From positions 124,001 to 188,000 of the forward strand of contig NZ_LQPW01000165.1 in NCBI RefSeq assembly GCF_002116635.1: a DNA stretch of 64,000 nucleotides, written 5' to 3'. The stretch is from Mycobacterium szulgai (GTDB taxonomy: Bacteria; Actinomycetota; Actinomycetes; Mycobacteriales; Mycobacteriaceae). Each line of letters begins with the position of its first letter. Position 1 is the first letter of the stretch. Of this stretch, positions 8,493 through 15,583 are shown piece by piece. The position numbers were made by a program, and so were the translations under genes. The notes beneath the pieces are model-generated. The model made no database searches, had not been told where the DNA came from, and was given only the letters and a program-made list of their open reading frames with translations.

Positions 8493-8579
8493 TTACTCGG
8501 CGATGTCGTGGGCCGAGTAGTTCAGAAGCGCCGCGGAGTATGCGGCCTCCTTCTCACCGAACAGAAGTTCGTGGGTCAT
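8493..8579 (-). CDS. candidate RiPP precursor peptide (28 aa)
   Basis: A 28-codon ORF starting MTHELLFGEK and ending YSAHDIAE. The ATG follows a near-ideal Shine-Dalgarno, AGGGGAGGTGAC, ending two bases or fewer before it within the usual window. It is the first ORF on the same strand as ycaO, 115 bases upstream of it. Codon use is normal for the genome (nearly all third positions G/C). A 'YSA' heptad occurs twice (YSAALLN, YSAHDIA). It has no Cys and only two Ser and one Thr, which suits backbone thioamidation better than azoline formation. It is short for a leader plus core, so it may be a leader-only or truncated peptide, or a small protein of other function. Precursor status is inferred from position. 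Confidence 0.6.
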   Translation of the reverse strand: MTHELLFGEKEAAYSAALLNYSAHDIAE

Positions 8580-8659
8580 GTCACCTCCCCTCTTGCTTTC
8601 CATACGGGGTGAAGCGGCTGGCTATAACGATGATTGCCTAGTGCAACTATGTCCGGCAA

Positions 8660-8700
8660 ATATTATCGACTGATTGATAACATTGCAACCCCTTGTTGCA
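8660..8700 (-). promoter_or_regulatory. putative promoter with inverted repeats upstream of the YcaO locus
   Basis: On the minus strand a -35-like TTGCAA (8683-8688) and a -10-like TAATAT (8660-8665) are 17 bases apart, pointing toward the small ORF. A perfect 6-base inverted repeat, TGCAAC-N5-GTTGCA, covers 8684-8700, and TGCAAC occurs again at 8642-8647. TTATC (8663-8667) and GATAA (8676-8680) make a second inverted pair. Local AT content is far above the surroundings. The overlap of promoter and repeats suggests an operator in the divergent region between the YcaO locus and the enolase-superfamily gene. Confidence 0.45.
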
Positions 8701-8776
8701 GCGGCTACATGACCTTCGCCTCTACTGCGAGCGGCCTCCTTCGCGGAACAATCTGCTCTTTGGAGAGGATCCCGTT

Positions 8777-9970
8777 GTGAAGATCACCGGTCTCGAGGTC
8801 ATACCGTTCGAGACGTTCGTCGACCGAATCTCGTTCGGTCAGTTGCTTACGGACTACCGCGTGGTGCAGACCGTCACCAAGGTGCTCACCGATGAGGGCG
8901 CGGAGGGCTACTACTTCGGTGGTCACTTCCACGGCGACCAGGACGGGCTGCTGCCCGGGGACCGAGCACTGATAGCTCAATTCTTGAGCCCACTTCTAGC
9001 CGGCCAGGATCCTTTCGACCGGGCCGAGATCTGGCGGCAGCTCTGGGCGGCCAAGCTGCCTGAAAACGTCTGCAGCGTAATTGATCTGGCCCTGTGGGAC
9101 TTGGCGGGTCGAGTTGCCGGTCTGCCCGTGTACAAGCTGCTGGGCGGCGCTCGGGACAGAGTCAAGGCCTATGCCAGCAGTTTCAACAATCTTGGGAGTC
9201 CCGGCGAGTACGCCGCGCACGCCGTCGAGTGCCAGCGCCAGGGCTATCGCGCCTACAAAATCCATCCGTATCACTACTGGAACCCCGCGACACGTCAGCC
9301 CGCCTTGCCACGACCGTCCTATGTGGACGACGACATCGAGGTGTGCCGAGCTGTTCGATCCGCGGTCGGCGACGAGATGGTGCTGATGTTCGACCCGTGG
9401 GGTACCTACCACACCTACGCAGACGCGCTGCGGGTCGGCAGGGAACTCGAACGGCTCGGCTTCTATTGGTATGAGCATCCGATGCCAGAGTTTCGGGTGC
9501 AGTCATATGTGAAGCTGGCTCGCGAACTCGAAATACCAATCTGCTCACCCGAAATCGCCGACGGCGGTATCTACACACGGGCGGACTGGATCCTGCGGAC
9601 CGCGTCCGACATCAGCCGCATCGACGTCCTGCGCGGCGGCATCACCGGCGTGATGAAACTGGCCGGGATGTGCGAGGCGGTCGGAATGCGCTGCGAGATC
9701 CACATGAGCGGATTTGGCAACCTGCAAGTCCTGGGCGCGACGAGCGAAGACGTGTGCGAGTACTACGAGCGTGGCCTGCTGGGGCCGGGCGTCCGCTATG
9801 ACGCCGCGCCGTGCTATCTCGGGAGCGCCGGTGACCCGCTTGGCCAGGATGGATTCGTCGACCTGCCGAAAGCGCCCGGCCTGGGCTACCAAATCCGGTG
9901 GGGCTATATCGACGATCACCGCCTACCCGAGACGCCGGTGGAACCGGTCGCGCCACTGCACCCGCGCTAG
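8777..9970 (+). CDS. mandelate racemase/muconate-lactonizing-type enolase-superfamily enzyme
   Basis: A 397-residue enolase-superfamily protein. The capping domain starts MKITGLEVIPFETF. In the barrel, the metal ligands appear in order as Asp in LMFDPWG, Glu in WYEHPMPE and Glu in CSPEIADGG. The base region reads YKIHPY, a KxH in place of the common KxK. A later His in CEIHMSGFG may serve as the other base. Such enzymes racemise, epimerise or dehydrate acid sugars and related carboxylates. The GTG at 8777 is preferred because GGAGAGGA lies 7 bases upstream; an open frame from 8693 has no such site. It diverges from the YcaO locus; whether the two work together is unknown. Confidence 0.87.
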   Translation: MKITGLEVIPFETFVDRISFGQLLTDYRVVQTVTKVLTDEGAEGYYFGGHFHGDQDGLLPGDRALIAQFLSPLLAGQDPFDRAEIWRQLWAAKLPENVCSVIDLALWDLAGRVAGLPVYKLLGGARDRVKAYASSFNNLGSPGEYAAHAVECQRQGYRAYKIHPYHYWNPATRQPALPRPSYVDDDIEVCRAVRSAVGDEMVLMFDPWGTYHTYADALRVGRELERLGFYWYEHPMPEFRVQSYVKLARELEIPICSPEIADGGIYTRADWILRTASDISRIDVLRGGITGVMKLAGMCEAVGMRCEIHMSGFGNLQVLGATSEDVCEYYERGLLGPGVRYDAAPCYLGSAGDPLGQDGFVDLPKAPGLGYQIRWGYIDDHRLPETPVEPVAPLHPR

Positions 9971-9983
9971 CGCCCGAACGCTA

Positions 9984-11096
9984 TTACGAGTCAAAGCTGA
10001 TGAGCTGACGCACGGCGGTGCCGTCGGCCAGGTGATCCATCGCCGTGTTGATGTCGTCGAGCCGGATCGTCGAGGACACCAGCGACTCCACCGGCAGCCG
10101 GCCCGAGCGCCACAGCGTCACGAACCGGGGGATATCGCGGCTGGGCACCGCCGAGCCGAGATAGCTGCCGATCAGTGAGCGCCCTTCGGCCACAAATCCC
10201 AACGGCGACAAGGTGATCCGGGCATCCGGCGGTGGCAAGCCGACGGTGATCGTGCGACCGCCCGGCGCGGTCAGGCCGATTGCGCTCTGCAACGCCGCGG
10301 GATGTCCGACGGCCTCCACGACCACGGCCGCCTTGATGCCGCCCTCGGCGGCTTGTTCGGGTGTATAGGTCTCGTGGGCGCCCAGGGCGCGCGCCGCGGC
10401 CAGCTTCTCCGGCAACCGGTCGACGCCGACGACGCGAACCCCGGCATAGGTCAGGGCGGTAAGCACCGCGGCCATGCCGACACCGCCCAGGCCGACGACA
10501 GCCACCGACTGGCCCGGTCGCGGATTGCCCACGTTGAGTACTGCACCGCCACCGGTCAATACCGCGCAGCCGAGCAGGGCCGCGACTTGGGGCCCAACAT
10601 CGTCGGGTACCGGGACGGCGCTGGCCCGGTTGACGACGGCATGCGTCGCGAAGCCCGACACGCCGAGGTGGTGGAACACGCGATTTCCGTTGTGGTGCAG
10701 TCGGATTCCGCCGCCGAGCAAGGTCCCCGCCCCATTGGCGGCGCTGCCGGGTTCGCAGGGCGTCAGCCCCTCGGTCGCACACGCCGTGCAGTGGCCGCAG
10801 CGGGGCAAGAACACCAGCACTACGCGCTGGCCGACGGCTAAGTCGTTGACCCCGTCGCCGACCACTTCGACGATTCCGGCGGCTTCATGACCGAGCAGCA
10901 TCGGCACCGGCCGGACCCTGTTGCCGTCCACTACCGAGAGGTCGGAGTGGCAGACGCCGGCGGCCTCGATACGGACCAGCACTTCGTCGCTGCCGGGTGG
11001 ATCAAGTTCGAGGTCGACCACGCTGATCGGTTTTGACCGCGCGTACGGCCGGGGCGATCCGATCCGATCCAGCACCGCACCCCGGATGTGGATCAT
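9984..11096 (-). CDS. adhE1: zinc-dependent alcohol dehydrogenase AdhE1 (Rv0162c equivalent)
   Basis: A 370-residue zinc ADH of the class III-like family. Catalytic zinc ligands are seen in AGVCHSDL and LLGHEAAG, the structural-zinc loop has the cysteines of RCGHCTACATEGLTPC, and the NAD site is GLGGVG in VAVVGLGGVGMAA. The ATG at 11096 is chosen; a TTG four codons upstream also fits. It diverges from the Rv0163-like gene with only 14 bases between the start codons, so the promoters must overlap the opposite gene or the mRNAs be nearly leaderless. Neighbour order matches Rv0162c-Rv0163-Rv0164 of M. tuberculosis. The physiological substrate is not known. Confidence 0.92.
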   Translation of the reverse strand: MIHIRGAVLDRIGSPRPYARSKPISVVDLELDPPGSDEVLVRIEAAGVCHSDLSVVDGNRVRPVPMLLGHEAAGIVEVVGDGVNDLAVGQRVVLVFLPRCGHCTACATEGLTPCEPGSAANGAGTLLGGGIRLHHNGNRVFHHLGVSGFATHAVVNRASAVPVPDDVGPQVAALLGCAVLTGGGAVLNVGNPRPGQSVAVVGLGGVGMAAVLTALTYAGVRVVGVDRLPEKLAAARALGAHETYTPEQAAEGGIKAAVVVEAVGHPAALQSAIGLTAPGGRTITVGLPPPDARITLSPLGFVAEGRSLIGSYLGSAVPSRDIPRFVTLWRSGRLPVESLVSSTIRLDDINTAMDHLADGTAVRQLISFDS

Positions 11097-11110
11097 GTTC
11101 GAATACAACC

Positions 11111-11575
11111 ATGACTTCAGGACCAGCCCCGGAGCAGCTCACCAGCAGCGACTTCCCGGTGCTGTGGCCGGTGCTCACCCGCTGGGCCGACAACGACATG
11201 TTCGGTCACCTCAACAACGCCGTCTACTACCAACTGTTCGACACCGCGATCAACGCGTGGATCAACACCACGACCGGCCTGGACCCGCTCAGCTCTGCGG
11301 AGCTGGGCATCGTCGCCGAATCGGGGTGCCGCTACTTCGCGGAGCTGCATTTTCCGGAAAGCCTGGCGGTGGGCTTGGCGGTGACGCGGCTGGGACGCAG
11401 CAGTGTGACCTATCGGCTGGGCGTGTTCCGGGTCGATCAATCCAGCGAGCAGGCGCAACCGATCACCGCCCTCGGACATTGGGTGCATGTCTATGTCGAC
11501 CGGGTCACCCGTCGACCGGTACCGATCCCGGATGGGATCCGAACACTGCTCGCAACCGCCTGTGTAGCCGGCTGA
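11111..11575 (+). CDS. acyl-CoA thioesterase-like hotdog protein (Rv0163 equivalent)
   Basis: A 154-residue single hotdog-fold protein of the 4-hydroxybenzoyl-CoA thioesterase type. The active-site signature is TRWADNDMFGHLNNAVYYQLFDTA, where the Asp after W-x-D and the helix 'GHxNNxxY' are typical. The ATG at 11111 gives the length expected for the family. It lies between adhE1 (divergent) and an SRPBCC protein 23 bases downstream, as in M. tuberculosis. It probably hydrolyses an acyl-CoA ester; the actual substrate is unknown. Confidence 0.88.
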   Translation: MTSGPAPEQLTSSDFPVLWPVLTRWADNDMFGHLNNAVYYQLFDTAINAWINTTTGLDPLSSAELGIVAESGCRYFAELHFPESLAVGLAVTRLGRSSVTYRLGVFRVDQSSEQAQPITALGHWVHVYVDRVTRRPVPIPDGIRTLLATACVAG

Positions 11576-11598
11576 AACGGCACCAGTATGCTTCGCCA

Positions 11599-12036
11599 AT
11601 GCCAGTTTTGAGCAAGACAGTCGAGGTCAGCGCGCAGGCCGAGGCGATCATGGGCATCGTCGGCGACATCGAGCGGTACCCGGAATGGAATGAAGGAATC
11701 AAGGGCGCCTGGGTGCTCGCCCGCTACGACGACGGCCGTCCCAGCCAGGTGCGCCTCGACACCTCTATTCAAGGTTTTGAAGGCGTCTATATCCACGCGG
11801 TGTACTACCCCGGTGAGAACCAGATTCAGACCGTCATGCAGCAGGGCGACCTGTTCGCCAAGCAGGAGCAGTTGTTCAGCGTGGTGGAAAGCGGCGTCAA
11901 CAGCCTGCTGACCGTGGACATCGACGTCGAGCCCAGCATGCCGGTGCCGGCGCCGATGGTGAAGATGCTCCTCAATACTGTGCTGGAGCAACTCGCCGAG
12001 GCCGTCAAGGTGCGCGCCGAGCAGCTCGCTAGCTGA
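11599..12036 (+). CDS. SRPBCC/START-like ligand-binding protein (Rv0164, TB18.5 equivalent)
   Basis: A 145-residue protein of the polyketide cyclase/dehydrase and lipid-transport (SRPBCC) superfamily. It opens with strand KTVEVSAQAE, then the 'IMGIVGDIERYPEWNEGIK' helix-strand typical of the fold, and ends with a long C-terminal helix (MVKMLLNTVLEQLAEAVKVRAEQ) that closes the hydrophobic cavity. It likely binds a lipid or other hydrophobic ligand. The ATG at 11599 follows the thioesterase by 23 bases; the 3' end overlaps the convergent mce1R gene by 8 bases. Confidence 0.88.
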   Translation: MPVLSKTVEVSAQAEAIMGIVGDIERYPEWNEGIKGAWVLARYDDGRPSQVRLDTSIQGFEGVYIHAVYYPGENQIQTVMQQGDLFAKQEQLFSVVESGVNSLLTVDIDVEPSMPVPAPMVKMLLNTVLEQLAEAVKVRAEQLAS

Positions 12037-12721
12037 AGATCCCGTTCCGGTCCAGCGTCTCGGTCAACCGCGCCGCGGCGTCGGTGAACTGCCAGACCGT
12101 GTGCTCAACCACTTCGTCGGCGTCCCGGCGGCGCAGCGCGGCGATCAACCGTCGGTGATTTTCGACCGCGTCGGCACCCCATTGCGGGTCGGCGGCATAG
12201 ACCTGGGCTGGCATGTAACGCGCGGCGTTGAGTAGGAACCAGGCCAGCTTGATCCGCCCGCTGGCCTGGTTGAAGACGCGATGGAAGGAAAACTCCAGCG
12301 CCGCGATGGTTTCGGCATCGCCTGAGCCCACGGCCCGATCCATCGCATCGTTGATCCGGTCCAGCTCGGCGATCTCCAGGTCGGTGATCCGACCGGTGGC
12401 GGTGACGGCCAATTCCCGGGCGATGGTGGCCTGCAGCCAGAAGATGTCTGCGATGTCCTGCCGGGTCAGTGGCAGCACGACGTGGCCGCGGTGCGGCTCC
12501 AGTTGCACCATGCCTTCACCGCGCAACTTCAGCAGGGCTTCGCGCACCGGGGTGACACTGACCCCGAGCTCGGCCGCCGTCTCGTCGAGGCGGATGAACG
12601 TGCCCGGCCGCAGTTTCCCCGACATGATCGCTGCCCGCAGGTGCCCGGCGACCTCGTCGGACAACTGCGCCCGGCGCAGCGGACGGCGGCTGCGCGGCTG
12701 CGCGGAGAGGGGAGCGTTCAC
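12029..12721 (-). CDS. mce1R: GntR-family (FCD) repressor of the mce1 operon
   Basis: A 230-residue FadR-type regulator. The N-terminal winged helix reads QLSDEVAGHLRAAIMSGKLRPGTFIRLDETAAELGVSVTPVREAL in segments typical of GntR proteins (the 'L-x-A-E-x-L-G-V-S-x-x-P-V-R-E-A-L' helix-turn-helix). The C-terminal helical FCD domain carries the metal-ligand pattern FHRVFNQASG plus later His residues. Mce1R represses mce1 in M. tuberculosis. I use the GTG at 12721; the frame is open to a TTG at 12835, but no good start lies between, and that extension is poorly supported. It is divergent from fadD5. Confidence 0.88.
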   Translation of the reverse strand: MNAPLSAQPRSRRPLRRAQLSDEVAGHLRAAIMSGKLRPGTFIRLDETAAELGVSVTPVREALLKLRGEGMVQLEPHRGHVVLPLTRQDIADIFWLQATIARELAVTATGRITDLEIAELDRINDAMDRAVGSGDAETIAALEFSFHRVFNQASGRIKLAWFLLNAARYMPAQVYAADPQWGADAVENHRRLIAALRRRDADEVVEHTVWQFTDAAARLTETLDRNGIFS

Positions 12722-12880
12722 GTGGCCTGCCAGGGCTTTCAGGGGCTTAGCGGGTGCATAACAGGTCGACTTCGAACTCTTGTCTTTGCGCCGTCCAGGC
12801 CATAATGTGACCCAGACAACACTATGTTTTATCAAATATCAATGTGGCGCAAGCGGTGCGCAAGTGAAGGGAAGGCATAG
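12722..12880 (+). promoter_or_regulatory. divergent mce1R/fadD5 control region
   Basis: This 159-base region separates the divergent mce1R and fadD5 starts and must contain the promoter of the mce1 operon's first gene. An AT-rich stretch (about 12802-12845) has the direct repeat ATCAA-AT-ATCAA at 12831-12842, a plausible site for the GntR repressor. A GAAGGGAAGG Shine-Dalgarno ends a few bases before the TTG of fadD5. The repressor binding site is inferred from composition, not from a known consensus. Confidence 0.45.
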
Positions 12881-14521
12881 TTGACCGCGCAACTGGCCAG
12901 CAACCTGACGCAGCTGACCGAGCAGCCTTACCTTGCTCGGCGGCAGAACTGGGTCAACCAGCTCGAGCGGCACGCGATGATGCAGCCGCACGCGACCGCG
13001 CTGAGGTTCCTGGGCAACACAGTGACATGGGCCGAGTTGCGGCGCCGCGTGGCGGCGCTGGCCGGCGCGCTGAGCCGCCGCGGGGTCGGCTTTGGCGATC
13101 GGGTCATGGTCCTGATGCTCAACCGGACCGAGTTCGTCGAGTCGGTGCTGGCCGCCAACATGATCGGGGCCATCGCGGTCCCGTTGAACTTCCGGCTCAC
13201 GCCAACAGAAATCGCTTTCCTGGTCGAGGACTGCGGGGCGCGGGTGCTGATCACCGAGCCGGTGCTGGCTCCGGTGGCCATCGCCGTCCGCGACATCCAG
13301 CCGCTGGTGGACACGATCGCGGTAGCCGGGGGCTCAACCGACGATAACGTGCTCGGGTACGAGGACCTCATCACTGAGCCCGGCCCTGCCGCCGAACTCG
13401 TCGACATCCCGAATGATTCGCCGGCCCTGATCATGTACACCTCCGGCACCACCGGGCGCCCCAAAGGTGCGGTGCTGACACACACCAACCTGACCGGCCA
13501 GACGATGACGGCGCTCTACACCAGCGGCGCCAACATCAACAGCGACGTCGGTTTCATCGGGGTGCCGTTCTTCCACATCGCCGGGATCGGCAACCTGTTC
13601 ACCGGCATGCTGCTCGGAGTGCCCACGGTGATCTATCCGCTGGGCGCATTCGAACCCGGCCAGCTGCTCGACGTACTGGAAGCCGAGAAGGTCACCGGCA
13701 TCTTTCTGGTGCCCGCACAGTGGCAGGCGGTATGCGCCGAGCAGCAAGCACGGCCCCGCGACCTCAAGCTGCGGGTGATGTCGTGGGGTGCCGCCCCGGC
13801 GCCTGACGAGTTGCTGCGGCAGATGTCGGAAGTCTTTCCGGGAACTCAGATACTGGCGGCGTTCGGCCAGACCGAGATGTCGCCGGTGACCTGCATGCTG
13901 CTCGGTGAAGACGCGATCCGCAAACGCGGATCGGTCGGCAAGGTGATCCCGACCGTGTCGGCCCGCGTCGTCGACGACGACATGAATGACGTGCCCGTCG
14001 GCGAAGTCGGCGAGATCGTCTATCGCGCACCGACATTGATGAGCGGTTACTGGAACAACGAGCAGGCCACGGCGGAGGCGTTCGCGGGCGGCTGGTTCCA
14101 TTCCGGAGACTTGGTGCGGATGGACTCCGAGGGCTACGTCTGGGTGGTGGACCGCAAGAAGGACATGATCATCTCCGGTGGCGAGAACATCTACTGCGCC
14201 GAGGTGGAGAACGTTCTGGCCGGTCACCCCCGCATCGTCGAGGTCGCGGTCATCGGCCGGTCGGACCAGAAGTGGGGCGAGGTGCCGATCGCCGTCGCGG
14301 CTGTAACGGAAGGGCACCTGCAAATCGAAGAGCTGGATGAGTACCTGACCGAGCGGCTCGCGCGGTATAAGCATCCCAAGGCGCTCGAGATTGTGGAAGC
14401 GCTGCCCCGCAACCCGGCCGGGAAGGTGCTCAAGACTGAACTGCGGATGCGCTATGGAAGCTCAAAGGAAGCTCAAAGACCTTCTGCTCCAACCGATTTA
14501 TCGCCGATTAAGGAGAGCTGA
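12881..14521 (+). CDS. fadD5: fatty-acid-CoA/AMP ligase FadD5
   Basis: A 546-residue ANL-superfamily acyl-CoA synthetase. The P-loop is YTSGTTGRPKGAVLTH (about 187-202), the A5 region FGQTEMSP, the ATP-ribose Asp motif YVWVVDRKKDMI, and the catalytic Lys lies in the C-terminal GKVLKTEL. It activates fatty acids, and in M. tuberculosis FadD5 is the first gene of the mce1 operon and has been linked to recycling mycolic acids. Translation starts at a TTG preceded by GAAGGGAAGG. It is followed by a 257-base gap before yrbE1A. Confidence 0.95.
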   Translation: MTAQLASNLTQLTEQPYLARRQNWVNQLERHAMMQPHATALRFLGNTVTWAELRRRVAALAGALSRRGVGFGDRVMVLMLNRTEFVESVLAANMIGAIAVPLNFRLTPTEIAFLVEDCGARVLITEPVLAPVAIAVRDIQPLVDTIAVAGGSTDDNVLGYEDLITEPGPAAELVDIPNDSPALIMYTSGTTGRPKGAVLTHTNLTGQTMTALYTSGANINSDVGFIGVPFFHIAGIGNLFTGMLLGVPTVIYPLGAFEPGQLLDVLEAEKVTGIFLVPAQWQAVCAEQQARPRDLKLRVMSWGAAPAPDELLRQMSEVFPGTQILAAFGQTEMSPVTCMLLGEDAIRKRGSVGKVIPTVSARVVDDDMNDVPVGEVGEIVYRAPTLMSGYWNNEQATAEAFAGGWFHSGDLVRMDSEGYVWVVDRKKDMIISGGENIYCAEVENVLAGHPRIVEVAVIGRSDQKWGEVPIAVAAVTEGHLQIEELDEYLTERLARYKHPKALEIVEALPRNPAGKVLKTELRMRYGSSKEAQRPSAPTDLSPIKES

Positions 14522-14778
14522 CCGGACCCGTAACGTTTGCCAGCTATTGACGAAGGGTTAATTGTGAGGATGCGGTTCACACCTGACGGGCCATCAGGTA
14601 CATTCCTGTGGTCTCCGTTACTACCTGCGGGTAGGGAGCCGATAGTCACACATATTGGGTCGCGGCAAGGTGGGGGTTCCCCCAGCCGCATAGCGGCGAG
14701 GGGGCGAGGCGTGCGACATGATCGGCCGCGACTCCGAGACACGAACGAGACCTGTGATATCGGCGTGAAGGGGTACCG
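14522..14778 (+). other. fadD5-yrbE1A intergenic region with hairpins
   Basis: No gene is seen. Two compact hairpin-forming sequences lie side by side: TGGGGG-TT-CCCCCA at 14671-14684 and CCGC-ATA-GCGG at 14686-14696. The surrounding GC-rich string looks like a dispersed mycobacterial intergenic repeat. The region ends with a GTGAAGGGG ribosome binding site for the yrbE1A GTG. It could attenuate transcription between fadD5 and the transporter genes or carry an internal promoter; neither is shown by the sequence alone. Confidence 0.5.
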
Positions 14779-15582
14779 GTGACCACGTCTACACGTCCGC
14801 ACCTGGTCGGATATCTCCGCGATCAATTGGAGACGCCGCTGACGATGGTCGGCGGCTTCTTCCGGATGTGCGTCCTCACCGGACGGGCACTCTTCCGCAG
14901 GCCGTTCCAATGGCGAGAGTTCATCCTGCAGTGCTGGTTCATCATGAAAGTCGCTCTGCTGCCGACGATCATGGTCTCGATCCCGCTGACAGTGCTGCTG
15001 ATCTTCACCCTCAACGTCTTGCTCGCCCAGTTCGGTGCCGCCGACCTTTCGGGCGCGGGTGCGGCGATCGGTGCAGTCACCCAGCTCGGCCCGCTGACGA
15101 CCGTGCTGGTGGTGGCCGGCGCCGGCTCCACCGCGATCTGCGCCGACCTCGGCGCGCGCACCATCCGTGAAGAGATCGACGCCATGGAAGTGCTCGGCAT
15201 CGACCCCATTCACCGCTTGGTGGTGCCCCGGGTGATCGCGGCGACTCTGGTCGCGACGCTGCTGAACGCCTTGGTGATCACCGTCGGCCTGGTCGGCGGT
15301 TACCTCTTCGGTGTCTATCTGCAAAACGTCTCGGGTGGCGCCTATCTGGCGACGCTGACCACGATCACCGGCCTGCCCGAGGTGATCATCGCGATGGTCA
15401 AGGCGGCGACGTTCGGCCTGATCGCCGGACTGGTCGGCTGCTACCGCGGGCTGACCGTGCGCGGCGGCTCGAAAGGTTTGGGCACCGCCGTCAACGAGAC
15501 CGTGGTGCTGTGCGTGGTCGCGTTGTACGCGGTCAACGTCATCTTGACCACGATCGGCGTGCGATTCGGGACGGGGCACTGA
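14779..15582 (+). CDS. yrbE1A: Mce1 transporter permease YrbE1A
   Basis: A 267-residue MlaE/YrbE-family inner-membrane permease with about five to six hydrophobic segments (for example VALLPTIMVSIPLTVLLIF, LVATLLNALVITVGLVGG, ATFGLIAGLVG). The family signature EEIDAMEVLGIDP, the coupling loop that contacts the MceG ATPase, is present near residue 133. With YrbE1B it forms the channel through which the Mce1A-F needle delivers fatty/mycolic acids. It starts at a GTG after GTGAAGGGG and is one base from yrbE1B. Confidence 0.96.
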   Translation: MTTSTRPHLVGYLRDQLETPLTMVGGFFRMCVLTGRALFRRPFQWREFILQCWFIMKVALLPTIMVSIPLTVLLIFTLNVLLAQFGAADLSGAGAAIGAVTQLGPLTTVLVVAGAGSTAICADLGARTIREEIDAMEVLGIDPIHRLVVPRVIAATLVATLLNALVITVGLVGGYLFGVYLQNVSGGAYLATLTTITGLPEVIIAMVKAATFGLIAGLVGCYRGLTVRGGSKGLGTAVNETVVLCVVALYAVNVILTTIGVRFGTGH

Positions 15583-15583
15583 C

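Noticed and set aside
8408..8641. A 77-codon rightward ORF across the YcaO leader region
   Set aside because: Opposite strand to the better-supported small ORF, with atypical composition and no good ribosome binding site.
12722..12835. A 38-codon N-terminal extension of Mce1R
   Set aside because: Begins at a bare TTG in the AT-rich promoter region and lacks family-like sequence; the GTG at 12721 fits GntR lengths.
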